DNA of 64,000 nt from Actinostola sp. cb2023 (taxonomy: Eukaryota > Cnidaria > Anthozoa > Actiniaria > Actinostolidae), in assembly GCA_033675265.1 (NCBI GenBank), contig JAUJYZ010000446.1:86001-150000 (forward strand), written 5' to 3'. This document shows, piece by piece, positions 34,797-44,985 of this stretch (positions are counted from its first letter, which is position 1; every line of letters begins with the position of its first letter). Both the position numbers and the translations under genes were made by a program. The notes beneath the pieces were generated by a model. The model saw only the letters and a program-made list of their open reading frames with translations. It made no database searches and was not told the origin of the DNA.

Positions 34797-35510
34797 TGGT
34801 TGAAGACCAGATTGATTCTGGCAACAGATTCGCCAGCAGCAGATTCGACCAGCAGCAGATTCGGATTGACGTCATTTTGACGTCACAGAATTCCAAATCT
34901 GCTGCTGGCTTGACAGCAGATTCACTGAGCAGGGGTAGGGAAGGGAAGAGCGACAACAAGACAAAAACGCCAGCTCAAACCTTTTAACCTTTCGATACTG
35001 GAGACTCCAAACATAAACAACATAAACAGCGTGGAAGGAGCCTAATAAGTAATTCTAATACGAATTTTAAATATTTTAAAACTTGACATCACATGTAATT
35101 GACATACATTTATTGTGTAATCACACATCCGGTGTTGCGTTACGGTTAGCTCAGTTGTCATGTACAAGTTTTAAAATACAGCTATTAGGAAGCCCATCCA
35201 CATCACATTGAGTTACTTTATATTTTGTGGCTATTTTGCCTCCGCGGCACTAGTTTGTAATGTTTATCACCCGTTTCCAACGCTGAATCTATTCTTAGTG
35301 TTCGTTTGCAGTACAAACTGTTAAACAATCATATTCCCTTCCCTACCCCTGCTTAGTGAATCTGCTGTCAAGGCAGCAGCAGATTCGAAAATCTGTGACG
35401 TCAAAATGACGTCAATCTGAAATCTGCTGCTTCCAATCTGCTGCTTCCAATCTGCTGCTGGTCGAATCTGCTGCTGGCGAATCTGCTGCCAGAATCAATC
35501 TGGTTGGTTG
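34797..35510. repeat. Large inverted repeat, ~150-bp arms, with CRE-like sites
   Basis: The left arm (about 34797-34950) and right arm (about 35333-35512) are inverse copies that include 'CAGATTGATTCTGGCA(A/G)CAG', several AGCAGCAGATTCG units, a paired TGACGTCATTTTGACGTCA and 'GGGTAGGGAAGGGAA'. The loop is about 380 bp and contains no gene. A third fragment, in direct orientation to the left arm, is at 35661-35703. Confidence 0.85.
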
Positions 35511-35619
35511 AAGTCAGTTGTGCCGTTAATATGTCGTGAGATAAGGATTTCACAGTAAACTGAAACCAATTAGTAATGCGTGACATGATGTCACTGGGGC
35601 GCAGTGTCAGTGTATAAAC

Positions 35620-36490
35620 TAGACGCTTTAATAAGCGTTCACTCGTGCACCAGATAGTCTGGCTTGACAGCAGATTCACTGAGCAGGGGTAGGGAAGGGA
35701 AGACCCGGGGGGGGGGGACGCCCTTATAAAAGGGGGTAGGGATGCTCGTCGGAAATTTTGAAAATGACCCCTAAAAGGGACCGGAGACTTGTCTTGACCC
35801 CTAAAAGAGACCAATTTAAAAAGTCATTTCAATAGTATAAAAGACACTAGCATCAAACGCCTTCCACTCTTACAAGTTTAAGAAAACGTTATCATATACA
35901 TCTTTAAGCTATTTTTAAAGAACGTTTTTAAATATCACTGTTGATTGAATACCCTAAAAGGGACCGGAAAACTCTATTGGTGGTCATTTTTATTTCTGAC
36001 ACCCTAAGTGGGACCAAAACACGAAAAAAAAACCTAAAAGGGACGACGAGCATCCCCGCGCCACTTTGGTATCGGAGTGGGATGCATTGTAGCATGAAAT
36101 AAATATACTTTATATGGGCCTCCACCTTCCATTCGATGAGGGACTGAGCTGTGAAGAACGAAGAGATCAGGAACGAACTGAACTGACCGAGACACACGTT
36201 TTCATTCTCACCCCAGACAATTTTCTTTGAACCACTTTATAAAGGTATTTTTGGAAAAAGGACAATCCTTGCAAGGAAACTCAAGCCATTCAGAATTAGC
36301 TTAGATTATTTATAATAAGATTAGATAGGAATATTCCGTCCCTCCAATTACGAGGTGTGTAAAACCTGTCTAGCAAGAGTTGCTTTAGTGTTTATCATTC
36401 TCGTTCACAGTCATACTCGATTGCAGATTGTGCTTAGTCATCATAGCTGTATTCACGACTTAAACATTTCTCAATGTTTAGATCCTTTTT
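35620..36490. repeat. Dispersed repeat, copy 2, split by an insertion
   Basis: Matches 11631-12110 in the same orientation. The match is interrupted between 'AAGCGTTCACTCGTGC' (35650) and 'GTGGGATGCATTGTAGCATG' (36077) by about 420 bp made of an AGCAGATTC fragment and the 'GGGATGCTCGTCG' element. Confidence 0.75.
35703..36075. mobile_element. 'GGGATGCTCGTCG' inverted-repeat element
   Basis: The left end has a G10 run, then 'CCTTATAAAAGGGGGTAGGG' and 'ATGCTCGTCG'. The right end has 'GGGACGACGAGCATCCCCGC'. Several 'CCCTAAAAGGGACC' or 'CCTAAGTGGGACC' words lie inside. This family is very common in coral genomes as I remember them. It has no coding frame. Confidence 0.6.
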
Positions 36491-36720
36491 GGTATCTTTT
36501 TCGCCTTGTTAGGGGCTGTGTACGTCCATGTGCTGTGCTGTGTACGTCCCTGAGTGAAATGTTTGAATCAGTTTTGTTTGGAAAAAGAAAACACTCTTAA
36601 AACGACAGAAAAGTACTTCTAATGTAAATAGGGAAACACACATATGATATCTGTGTAGAAAATAAGAAGAAAAACACATTACTTTTGGTGAAAAAGTGAT
36701 CGAGCTAGAAAAGCTATATA

Positions 36721-37243
36721 CAGTCAACTCTCCGCTAACGGACACTCTCGTAAGCGGACAGCTCTACTTACGGACACCTTTTCAAATGGCCCCGTTTTAC
36801 CTCCCAGTCAAACTCTGTATTTACACATTCCCGTAAGCGGACACTCTCTCGTAAGCGGACGCGGACACTTTTGAAAATGAAAATTGGATTTTTCTTTTGC
36901 TTACGCTCTCTCGTAAGCGGACACACCATATAATAATGGACTTTCGGCAATGGAATTTGTCTTTAATTTGCAATAAATCAACAAAAATATGACCTTTTAC
37001 AGAGCAACAGAACAGTGGGGATCGGATTTGTCAAATCTCCATTTGTTCGTGGGGAAGCAAGGTGTACGGTTCAGTTGCTATTTTTCTCTACCGATTAAAA
37101 CGTAATTAACTCTCCCGTAAGCGGACATCCACCCTATTTTTCTTTGGTGTCCGCTTACGGGAATAGTTCTCATAAGCGGACAGCTCTACTAACGGACACT
37201 TTTTTCAATTCCCGAGGGTGTCCGCTTACGAGAGAGTTGACTG
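36721..37243. mobile_element. pogo/Tc1-type MITE, TA target duplication
   Basis: A 523-bp element starting 'CAGTCAACTCTCCGCTAACG' and ending 'CTTACGAGAGAGTTGACTG', with TA on both sides. Multiple direct and inverted copies of 'CGTAAGCGGACA' are spread through it, at both ends and in the interior. Non-autonomous. Confidence 0.9.
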
Positions 37244-37434
37244 TAGTGAAAAATCTCTCGAGCGCGCGCTCGATGGCGTATCGAGTGCGTGATAGCGCGC
37301 GCATTTCACAAACAGAACATGAAAATAACTTTTGTACGCTAACAAATAGGAAAAGAAAGAACAAAGGGCGTTGTTTTCTTTGTGAATCAGTTGTTGCAGA
37401 AGTTGTCGTATAAAATCTGCATCAGTTCATGTAA

Positions 37435-37545
37435 GTAAAACCACAGGCAGCCCAACCATTCCTTTTGAGGCTACTAATTGATGGGTTTCTTGTGGTAGAG
37501 CGCGCGAGCGCATTTATATGTTGGGTTCCCTGTGTTGAGTAACGT
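37435..37545. repeat. Short dispersed repeat 'CAGGCAGCCCAACCATT'
   Basis: Contains 'CACAGGCAGCCCAACCATTC', 'GAGGCTACTAATTGATGGGT' and 'TTGGGTTCCCTGTG'. Related pieces are at 50617-50770, 50855-50876, 51610-51930 and 39940-40035. Many show 'CCCATCAAAAAAAGACGC' or its inverse. Confidence 0.65.
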
Positions 37546-39105
37546 CAGGAGCCCATTACTAGGAGCCTATTTTTAGATATGCAAATTTGCGAAGAATTTC
37601 AAATTGAAAAATTAAATGGCGGCCAAACGGAAGACGCGAGGACTTGATCCAAAATATTGATATTCTTAATCCATGGAAGTCCAAGTCTAATTTTCCCTTG
37701 CACAAGAACGAGACGAACTGTGTACAATGAACATATCAATAAACTGACATACTGCCAGAGCGCTTAGTGCGACTTTTAGTTTGGCGACTCACGATGTCGC
37801 GAAATTCTTCTACGTTCTTTAATATACCTATCGCTTCATATGTTTATCAACTCTCTTTTGTTGGTTTTTGACTCATGATTTAGTCTACGTGTCGTAAGAA
37901 TGAAGCGTTCTCACAGTGATTTCGACTCTGATGAAGCAAAATCCATCACCTTCATCATCACTGATTTTTGGATAGCGACGCCAACATAGAGTCGTTTTCG
38001 TGTGAGTGGGAAGTAGTTACGGTACGGTTCGTGCCATGCAGTGACGGTACCGTGCCGTGACCGTGCCGTATCCAAGCATTCTGATTGGTTCAGAAATGAT
38101 TTCGCGCGCTGTGATTGGTTGAGTACAATGTATTCGATTCCGTACCGTGACCGTAACTCCGTACCGTAGGTTTCCCACTCATACGAAAACGACTCTAACC
38201 AACCACACAAATGTACACTTTGCTAAAGACCTTCTTCGCCGAAAGATTGTCGAAAAACAACTGAAAAGGACACTAAAACAAGAGGGTTATCACTGAGTGT
38301 ATGCGAAGTTCTTTCACCAAAGGCGTCTTCAGTTCAAAGAAGGCAAGAAAGCCGGCACTCCAAGATCAGCCGCCGAATAAAATTGCGATAAAATCTTCAT
38401 CCAGGCCACAGAAAAAGAAGCTCCCCTGTACCTCACTTCGCTGTTTTAGAAGGAACTTTGTGTCACTGTCGAGAATTTTCGACAAAATCCTCAGTACTTC
38501 AAAGTTCGTGATTCATTTTGCTGCGTTTCAGACAACAAATGCTAATTAGCAAAACACACCGGCGGTTTGGAATATTCATTAGCTTGGTTTTCACTGCTAG
38601 TCCTGCACAAGTTTAATGTAACAGATTATCCATGATACCAGATCGTTGAATTCCTTCTCAGAAAGAGCAGAAGATGTTCGTTTTTTGGCCGGGTTTTGAA
38701 CTGGCCTTTGAACTAGCTTTGTTTTTAGAAGTTCTCGCACTTGAAGTTTTGATATAAATAATAATACCTGGAGTTAGTTTTTTTGTTTTGTTTTTAATGT
38801 TTTCATTCATTGTTCTTCCTCGCTTGATGAAGTACTGAAGTCAGACGACGAAACTGATCTGAAATTTCACTAGATTCTGCCGGATTCTTCACTAGAATCA
38901 CTGGAACTATACACGGTACGCTTTCGTCCGACAATGAAAGCAAAACAGTGTTGAATCTGACGTCAAATTCCTATTGTGTAAGACGCGACATGATTGGTTA
39001 ATCGCGCGGAATTTATAATGAGTGTTCTATTTTTAGCTCAAGTTGTGCATACGATGTCATACAAACCTATTATAGGAGAGGAAGGCTCCTAGTAATGGGC
39101 TCCTG
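37546..39105. mobile_element. hAT-like element, CAGGAGCCCAT termini
   Basis: 1560 bp long, with ends 'CAGGAGCCCATTACTAGGAG' and the inverse 'CTCCTAGTAATGGGCTCCTG'. GTAACGT (7 bp visible) is directly repeated outside (37539-37545 and 39106-39112). The open frame 38301-38549 has no recognisable domain. It shares its terminal sequence with the element at 53191-54311. The hAT assignment comes from terminus and duplication length only. Confidence 0.75.
37989..38195. mobile_element. MITE, GAGTCGTTTTCG termini, copy 1
   Basis: 207 bp with ends 'GAGTCGTTTTCGTGTGAGTG' and the inverse 'CACTCATACGAAAACGACTC', TA on both sides. It has internal 'TTACGGTACGGTTCG' and 'CCGTACCGTGACCGTAACT'. Nested inside the hAT-like element. 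Confidence 0.9.
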
Positions 39106-39177
39106 GTAACGTATAAAATGGGCTCCCTGTGTGCGTCCCGCGCGTCCCGCAGTATAATGGCCCATTTCGCGGTTAAT

Positions 39178-39974
39178 GACGTATTTCTGGGTACCCTGTG
39201 GATTAGCACGGAAGCGAGGCAATTTCAGGTAACTTGAGGCGGCTTTGTTTACAAAATGTTCGAGGTATGATTTTTTTCTGTACTCAACCATCGTAAAATG
39301 ATAGAAAAATACCGTAGATTTTGTTGTTACTCCTTTGACATGACTCGGGCATTCATGTGCCGTCTTTGGTTGCCCTAACAGCGAAAGAAAAAAGGTGGCT
39401 TGTGTGAAAAAGTGTAAAATTTCAAGCTGTAAAAGTCTAAAAAGAAAGCGAAAGTACCCGAGTCAACAGATTCTTTCCCAAGAACAAGAAAGAAAAGAGA
39501 GGTTAAACACCCACTTTCCGTCTTATGCTTTTCTTTTACAACTCAGATGACGACTCGGTGTCCTTGTCGATTCTTTCCAGGTGAAAAGTAAGTGTTGAAA
39601 GCAAGATCAAGCAGCTCTTTCTTCGTACGATTTTTGCCGGAGTCACTAGTTTGGACACCGTGTAGTAGAAGAAATTCACGTAAAGCCAGTATTTTCTTAG
39701 TTGAAAAATACTCCTTTGTCATGAAACGTCGACTATCTACTTCTTCAATCTCCTCAAAAAATGTCCCAGTTCCTCTAATCTTTCTCTTTTCCAATTTGAC
39801 ACCGTCATGTACGACTTTAAACAGGAGCCATTTTGTCGCAAAGCCGGCGGAATTGATCGAAGTTGCCCGAAATTGTCTCGCTTCCGTGTTATTCCACAGG
39901 GTACCCAGAAATACGTCATTTTTACTAAGCACAGGAAGCCCAACATCGTATTGCGCACGCGCGCGTTCTACCAC
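39178..39974. repeat. Inverted duplication containing a SAP-like ORF
   Basis: 'GACGTATTTCTGGGTACCCT' to 'AGCGAGGCAATTT' (39178-39230, plus strand) recurs inverted at 39870-39925. Both copies encode 'NDVFLGTLW...TEARQF' when read outward-in: on the plus strand it ends at a donor-like CAG|GTAACT, and on the minus strand it continues as a 143-codon frame (39974-39543). That frame contains 'EFLLLHGVQTSDSGKNRTKK' followed by 'ELLDLAF', similar to a SAP DNA-binding helix pair. The product is unknown; it is probably the relic of a mobile-element gene. The apparent start lies in flanking repeat sequence, so I do not trust it. Confidence 0.45.
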
Positions 39975-40035
39975 AGGAAATCCATCAAAAAAAAAGACGC
40001 AAATATCATTTTATTTCATTATTTAGTAGCCTCAA

Positions 40036-41483
40036 AAGCAATGGTTGTGCGAAGAATAACCGCTATAAACAATAATAGCGGGCTCGTGAGGATTTCTGAT
40101 TGAATGTGGTGGCGCATGCTCAGACGAACTTCACTGGACCCACTTTTCTCAATTTTCTTAGATTACGCGCACGCTTCTCGTAGTCTTTATATTTCTTTCG
40201 CGCCCAATATTTATATAATTATTGAGAAAAGTGGGGCCAGTTCTGGACTAAGTCACCGTATGTTACGTATAGGACGAAGAGTTCGACAGAACCTGCCTCA
40301 TCCGCGCTATCCAGTAGTACACAATCAGCGTAGTAGTCAAAGAGGGAGGGAACAGTCGGATCCTAGTCCTAAATGACTGCCCCTTACTACTTCAGCTATC
40401 CGTACTTCCGATAGATTTCGAGGGTAACTTTAGTAGTCTATCGTGTAACGGTTATTGTTATGGAAATTTATACTGACTATCGTAGTCCTCTGGAAATACG
40501 CTGGACCTCGACACCAGTGACCAGTGACCCGGGATCGACTCTCCGCGGTGGACACCAACTTTTTTTTTTTTCCTTGTCTTTTCTTTTGTTGCAAAATGAC
40601 GAGATTAACATTGGTATATTTAAATTTAATTTCATATTTAAAAATATGATGTCTTGTGTTGATAAACCATGTTGTTAGAGCCTTCGGTGATTATCATAGC
40701 GGCCGGCACAGGGCGCATGCGCTGTAGAACTTAGTTGGCGATTTGAGGTCAAACAATACAATACAATGAAGACGACAAAGAAGACGACAACGACGAACGG
40801 ACTGCATTTTTAGAGTCGGGCCTCCCACAGGAAGCCCGAATAATTAGCTCTTGGATTTCATCCATCGAGTACAAGAAACGTGCCTGCAAATGTTTGGCAA
40901 ACACGTGATCGCCTGATTTATTTGTACGTCATAGACATATTGAACATTTACAGTGCAAACCACTATCATCGAAATTATAGTAAAACATGAAATCAGTATA
41001 CATGTACGTCCATTGGATAATATTTGCGGCATGTTGTATCTTATCTAGAAATTTGTAATTATAGAACCATTATAACATATAGCATTGATATAACGCGCGC
41101 TCTGATTGGCTAATTAGCGTGCGCGAGCGTGCATCCATAACTCAATGGACGCACGCTTACGTCATCGGCATAGCGCGCGCTCTGAAATCAATTGGAAAAT
41201 AAAATTGTTTTATTTGAATTTGCAGTAACTATGTTATAAAATAAATGGTCAACGTCGTGCGACTCTTACGCTTCTCTCGTGCATAGCAGCCTCCCGCGTG
41301 CATCCATTATCCATAACTCGATGGACGCTTCACGGTACTGACACGGCACGGTCATGGTACTCAGTTTGACGCGAAATCCCTATTTCGTACGCCACTACCG
41401 GACGTTTTAATTCTTACAGCTTATAATTATGAAATCTGCTCTAAACTGATACTGATGACCAAGCTGTAAACACTATATACATA
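40036..41483. other. Intergenic, no gene seen
   Basis: 'TTTCTCAATTTTCTTA'/'ATTGAGAAAAGTGGG' near 40150-40235 gives a short inverted pair. 40561-40571 is an oligo-T tract. Otherwise no structure is supported. Confidence 0.4.
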
Positions 41484-41600
41484 TTAAAGTAGTTCGTAAG
41501 GTTTCGTCAAGCGTAGAAAGACTCGGAAAATACCGAGCCAAGACGGGAATTGAACCCGTGACCTCATTTTTCCGAGTCTTTTTACGCTTGACGAAACCTT
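41484..41600. repeat. Foldback with a tRNA 3'-half in the loop
   Basis: The arms 'AAGGTTTCGTCAAGCGTAGA...AGACTCGGAAAA' and their inverse enclose about 35 bp. Read on the minus strand, the loop is 'GAGGTCACGGGTTCAATTCC' followed by CGTCTTGGCTC. That is a T-arm with the canonical B-box GGTTCAATTCC. There is no D-arm or anticodon arm, so it is not a tRNA gene. It may be a tRNA-derived SINE relic or a chance capture. Confidence 0.6.
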
Positions 41601-41893
41601 ACTGCGGTTCTCAGTATTATGCGAACTCAGACATTCAAACTGTCGGCTGGAACTTGGTTTTTCGCTACCCGTCAATCAAATTCAAAACTCAAACAAATTC
41701 AAAACTAAATACATTCTTCGACCAAATGATCCATAATTTAGCTCAAAATCATATTTGGTTTCCATTTGGTGAGTCTTCTGACTTATATTTTTAAGTTTAC
41801 TGATTTTTTATGTTGATTGGCGGCAGCGAAAAACCAAGTTCCAGTCGACTGCTTGAATGTCTGAGTTCGCATAATACTGAGAATCGCAGTAAA
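41601..41893. mobile_element. Foldback/MITE with ~80-bp inverted termini
   Basis: Starts 'ACTGCGGTTCTCAGTATTAT' and ends 'ATAATACTGAGAATCGCAGT'. The arms continue through 'GGAACTTGGTTTTTCGCT' and its inverse. AT-rich middle, no coding frame. Confidence 0.85.
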
Positions 41894-42174
41894 TTACAAA
41901 CTACTTTACTAACTATTACCAAGCGACAAATTACTTTATAACTATATATATTGTTAACTTGTATAAAACTATTGTAGCTTATTGTCAAGTTCGAGTCATC
42001 CGTAGACAGTGAACAGTCCGTGGTCCTTTTCCCTCCAGAATCAGTCGTGCCGAGTTTCCGGTAGTCATCCGCTCAATCAATTAAAATTATGACGTCATAA
42101 AAATAAATTTTTCGCTTTATTAACTTTCGATCCCCGATTTCGAAAGAACATCAATAAAGAAGCTTATTTTTACA

Positions 42175-42370
42175 TGCCAAATTTGAGAGCAATCGGTTAA
42201 ATAGCGGCTGAGATATGGCCAGTTGAATATATAATTTCCCCACACAAATCACTGTAATTTCGGCCTGGATCCAGGCCGAAATTACAGTGATTTGTGTGGG
42301 GATATTATATATTCAATTGGCAATATCTCATGCATGCAGCCGCTATTTAACCGATTGCTCTCAAATTTCT
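42175..42370. repeat. Near-perfect loopless palindrome beside the phytochelatin synthase gene
   Basis: Centred at about 42270 on 'GGCCTGGATCCAGGCC', with ~95-bp arms ('CAAATTTGAGAGCAATCGGT' outward). About 30 bp nearest the centre pair without mismatch. It begins 16 bp past the gene's stop codon, so it would fold in the 3' untranslated RNA. Confidence 0.9.
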
Positions 42371-42385
42371 GCTCCAAAAAGTGGC

Positions 42386-43114
42386 TTACTTTAGAGCACA
42401 CAGACCTCTTGCTTTCCCTGATGCACTATCTATTGCAGTTGTTGAATTATACAGATCTTCTATTTTAACCCAGACTGCAGGTACAGTAGGCCACACATCC
42501 AAAATTAGTACTCTATCTTCTTGCAAATGAATCCCAGCCAGAGGACTGAAATGGCCGCTTAATTTATAATACCCAAGATCAGATAAATTGAAGTTCGCGA
42601 CAATCTTGTAGTCATTGGACATATGCTCAACGAGGATTCTACGGAATTGATCCAACGTGTCAATCACTCGAAATTCAAGTTCTTTGTCTGATTTTAAAAC
42701 CATCTGGCTTTGGGAGAAATATGTCACGCACTCCAGGTGTAGTGCACGAACTACGGTTGTAAACGTTTGCAGTGTTATTCCTTTGGAATCCATGGATTCC
42801 TTGTCCAGTACGTCGAACGGTTTGACTAGCTGAACAACATCGTCTTCTAGAAGTTTCACATGTTTACTAGTCAGTCGGTAAGACGCAATTTGATTCATGA
42901 AATCGTCCGCTTTCGACTTGGTTTCTGGTGAAACAGCAGCATCTAAGATCTCGTTCAAACACATGGCAATACTACACATACCACAATATTTTTGATTTCT
43001 TTGCTTGGTTGAATACGGTACGAGTCCAGTAAACTTACTTTCTGAAAGTAATTTGCGTCCTTCGTTGGAATCAAGCGGAATAATAGAAAACCTTTGACTG
43101 TCATGAGGCTCCAT
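42386..43114 (-). CDS. PCS: Phytochelatin synthase, short catalytic-domain form
   Basis: A single uninterrupted frame of 242 residues from the ATG at 43114. It matches the phytochelatin synthase catalytic domain (papain-like, PF05023). Cys44 in 'QRNQKYCGMCSIAMCLNE', His188 in 'KLSGHFSPLAGIH' and Asp206 in 'DRVLILDVWP' give the Cys-His-Asp triad (C56, H162, D180 in the plant enzyme). 'VWVKIEDLYNS' follows as expected. The enzyme joins gamma-Glu-Cys units from glutathione into metal-binding phytochelatins, and is activated by cadmium and other thiol-bound metals. Plant-type enzymes have a Cys-rich C-terminal regulatory domain; here the protein stops right after the catalytic domain, and the product lacks clustered C-terminal cysteines. 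It has no signal peptide. The frame is intact and intronless, which could mean a retrocopy or a naturally single-exon gene. Confidence 0.9.
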   Translation of the reverse strand: MEPHDSQRFSIIPLDSNEGRKLLSESKFTGLVPYSTKQRNQKYCGMCSIAMCLNEILDAAVSPETKSKADDFMNQIASYRLTSKHVKLLEDDVVQLVKPFDVLDKESMDSKGITLQTFTTVVRALHLECVTYFSQSQMVLKSDKELEFRVIDTLDQFRRILVEHMSNDYKIVANFNLSDLGYYKLSGHFSPLAGIHLQEDRVLILDVWPTVPAVWVKIEDLYNSTTAIDSASGKARGLCALK

Positions 43115-44500
43115 TGCTTCGCCTGCTCGGCTATGGTGCAGAGTGGGAGAGGGAGGAACGGCCGATCGATCGATCGAGTGAGCCCACAGGAGTCACAAGC
43201 TCATTATCTGTGATCATGAAGACCATTTTATTTGCATATAACGCTCTAATGGCGCTGAAACGCCGGCACAACATCGAAACTAATAAGAAAAACACATTAG
43301 TGAAAAAAGTTTTATTATTTACGAAAAATCTTGAAATACGGAGGGATGATTTACATTTACATTTACTGTAAATATGCAAATGAAACGGTCTTCACAGATA
43401 ATATGATCGGCTTGGCCCTCCCTTGGCGAGTATTACGTCATAAGTCGATCGTGATGCAAAACTTAATTTTGTCAAACGAAAAACATGTTTCTATCACACC
43501 TCCCTAGATTCCTATTGTGTGATTTTTCGAATAATCTGTCAAAATATTTGCGTAATAATAGAATCTATTGTGATATTTATCGAGTGCGTTTGATCAAGAG
43601 ACCGTTATATAATGGTCTCTTAATTGGTTTGATATGGTAGCAGGGTAGTTTATAATGTTTCAATTTTCCTTGTTGTTAGTTGGGTTTTTAATTCTCTTTG
43701 TAGACTATTTGTTCGCTCAAACAGAATTTGTTGCGTCACGCGAAGTTTTGTAGCAACATGGAAAAATCACTAATGGACTATGGACTGGACTACGGACAAC
43801 GGACTCAAACTGATATGTGTGATTTGGCTGCAAATCTATGCTTTCCATGCAACTGACTGCCAAAGAAAGAATAATAATAACTAATAAAAAGATTATTGAA
43901 AAATCTGAAATTAAACTGAAGCAAAAACAACAATAGAACACCCGGCCCAGGTAGTACTCGCTGTCACTTCATCAACCTCGTCCCCAGGGCCTCGTCCCCG
44001 GGAGCGTCCGCCATTTTAATAATAATAATAATAATAATGTCTTTATTCCTAGATAAAATACATATCTATGGTTACAAATACTAGAAAAATGAATACTAAA
44101 TCGGAGAGAAGAGAGAACACTGGGGACGAGGTTGTCACTTCATCTCATAATGCTTCTATTGTGGTAGGAACTTATTTGTTTTTCCTGTGACCAGAACCCA
44201 TTGGATAGTAACTACATTTCAATAATGCAGTAGATGTGACAAGGGAAATGCCAGGAACAGAAGAAGAGAGGAACAGAGACACAGAGGAACGACGTTGACA
44301 TCATACCTACACAAGAGGATGCGCATTTGATATTGCACGTGCTGTACAAGGACAAGAGAAAAGTTTCTCTTGACAAGGACGAATTGTATAGATTTATATT
44401 TTTTATTCTCCAAATATTAGCAAAATCTCGTTTATCAACCTTTTCTGAAAATAGTTTTGCTATTAAATATTTAGAGAATCGAAAAACTCAATCAAAGTCG
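43115..44500. other. Intergenic, no supported gene
   Basis: (AAT)n followed by 'GTCTTTATTCCTAGATAAA' at 44018-44060 resembles the 3' tail seen again at 53937 and 61984, probably the end of a SINE or LINE. No coding exon is recognised. Confidence 0.4.
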
Positions 44501-44505
44501 ATACT

Positions 44506-44888
44506 GAGTGCAACCATATGTCCGTGAAACAATACTAACTAATTAGTACTAAATAGCACTGATGAAATAATAAAAACCAATGGAGATAACACTATTTAGT
44601 AATAGTACTATTTCACGGATATATGGAGTACTACTTTAAATAGTACTAAATAGTGATATTTCTATTGTTTTCTAGTGTTTCATTAGTGCTATTTAGTACT
44701 AATTAGTTATTTAGTTTTTTAGCTTTTCTAAATTGCACTCTTTGTGCAAAAGTTAGTAGAGTGCAACATATGTCCGTAAATTACTAACTAATTAGTACTA
44801 AATAGCACTGATGAAACAAAGAAAACAATAGATATAACACTATTTAGTACTATTTAGTAATAGTATTATTTCACGGACGTTTGCACTC
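44506..44888. mobile_element. MITE, GAGTGCAA...TTGCACTC termini, dimer-like
   Basis: Left end 'GAGTGCAACCATATGTCCGT', right end 'CACGGACGTTTGCACTC'. Two head-to-tail sub-copies meet near 44745, each rich in 'ACTAATTAGTACTAAATAGC' and its inverse. Same family as 23200-23375 and 52464-52608. Confidence 0.75.
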
Positions 44889-44985
44889 TACACGGATTTA
44901 CTACTATTATTCTTGGGCTGCCTGTGCTGAATCAAACACACCCACCCTCCCCTCCCTAATAGATATTCGTTTTGTAACCTTGATA

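Noticed and set aside
38301..38549. 82-codon frame within the hAT-like element
   Set aside because: Basic composition but no transposase motif or splice support; kept only as a note under the element.
41530..41572. tRNA gene on the minus strand
   Set aside because: Only the T-arm half is present; no D-arm, anticodon arm or complete acceptor stem.
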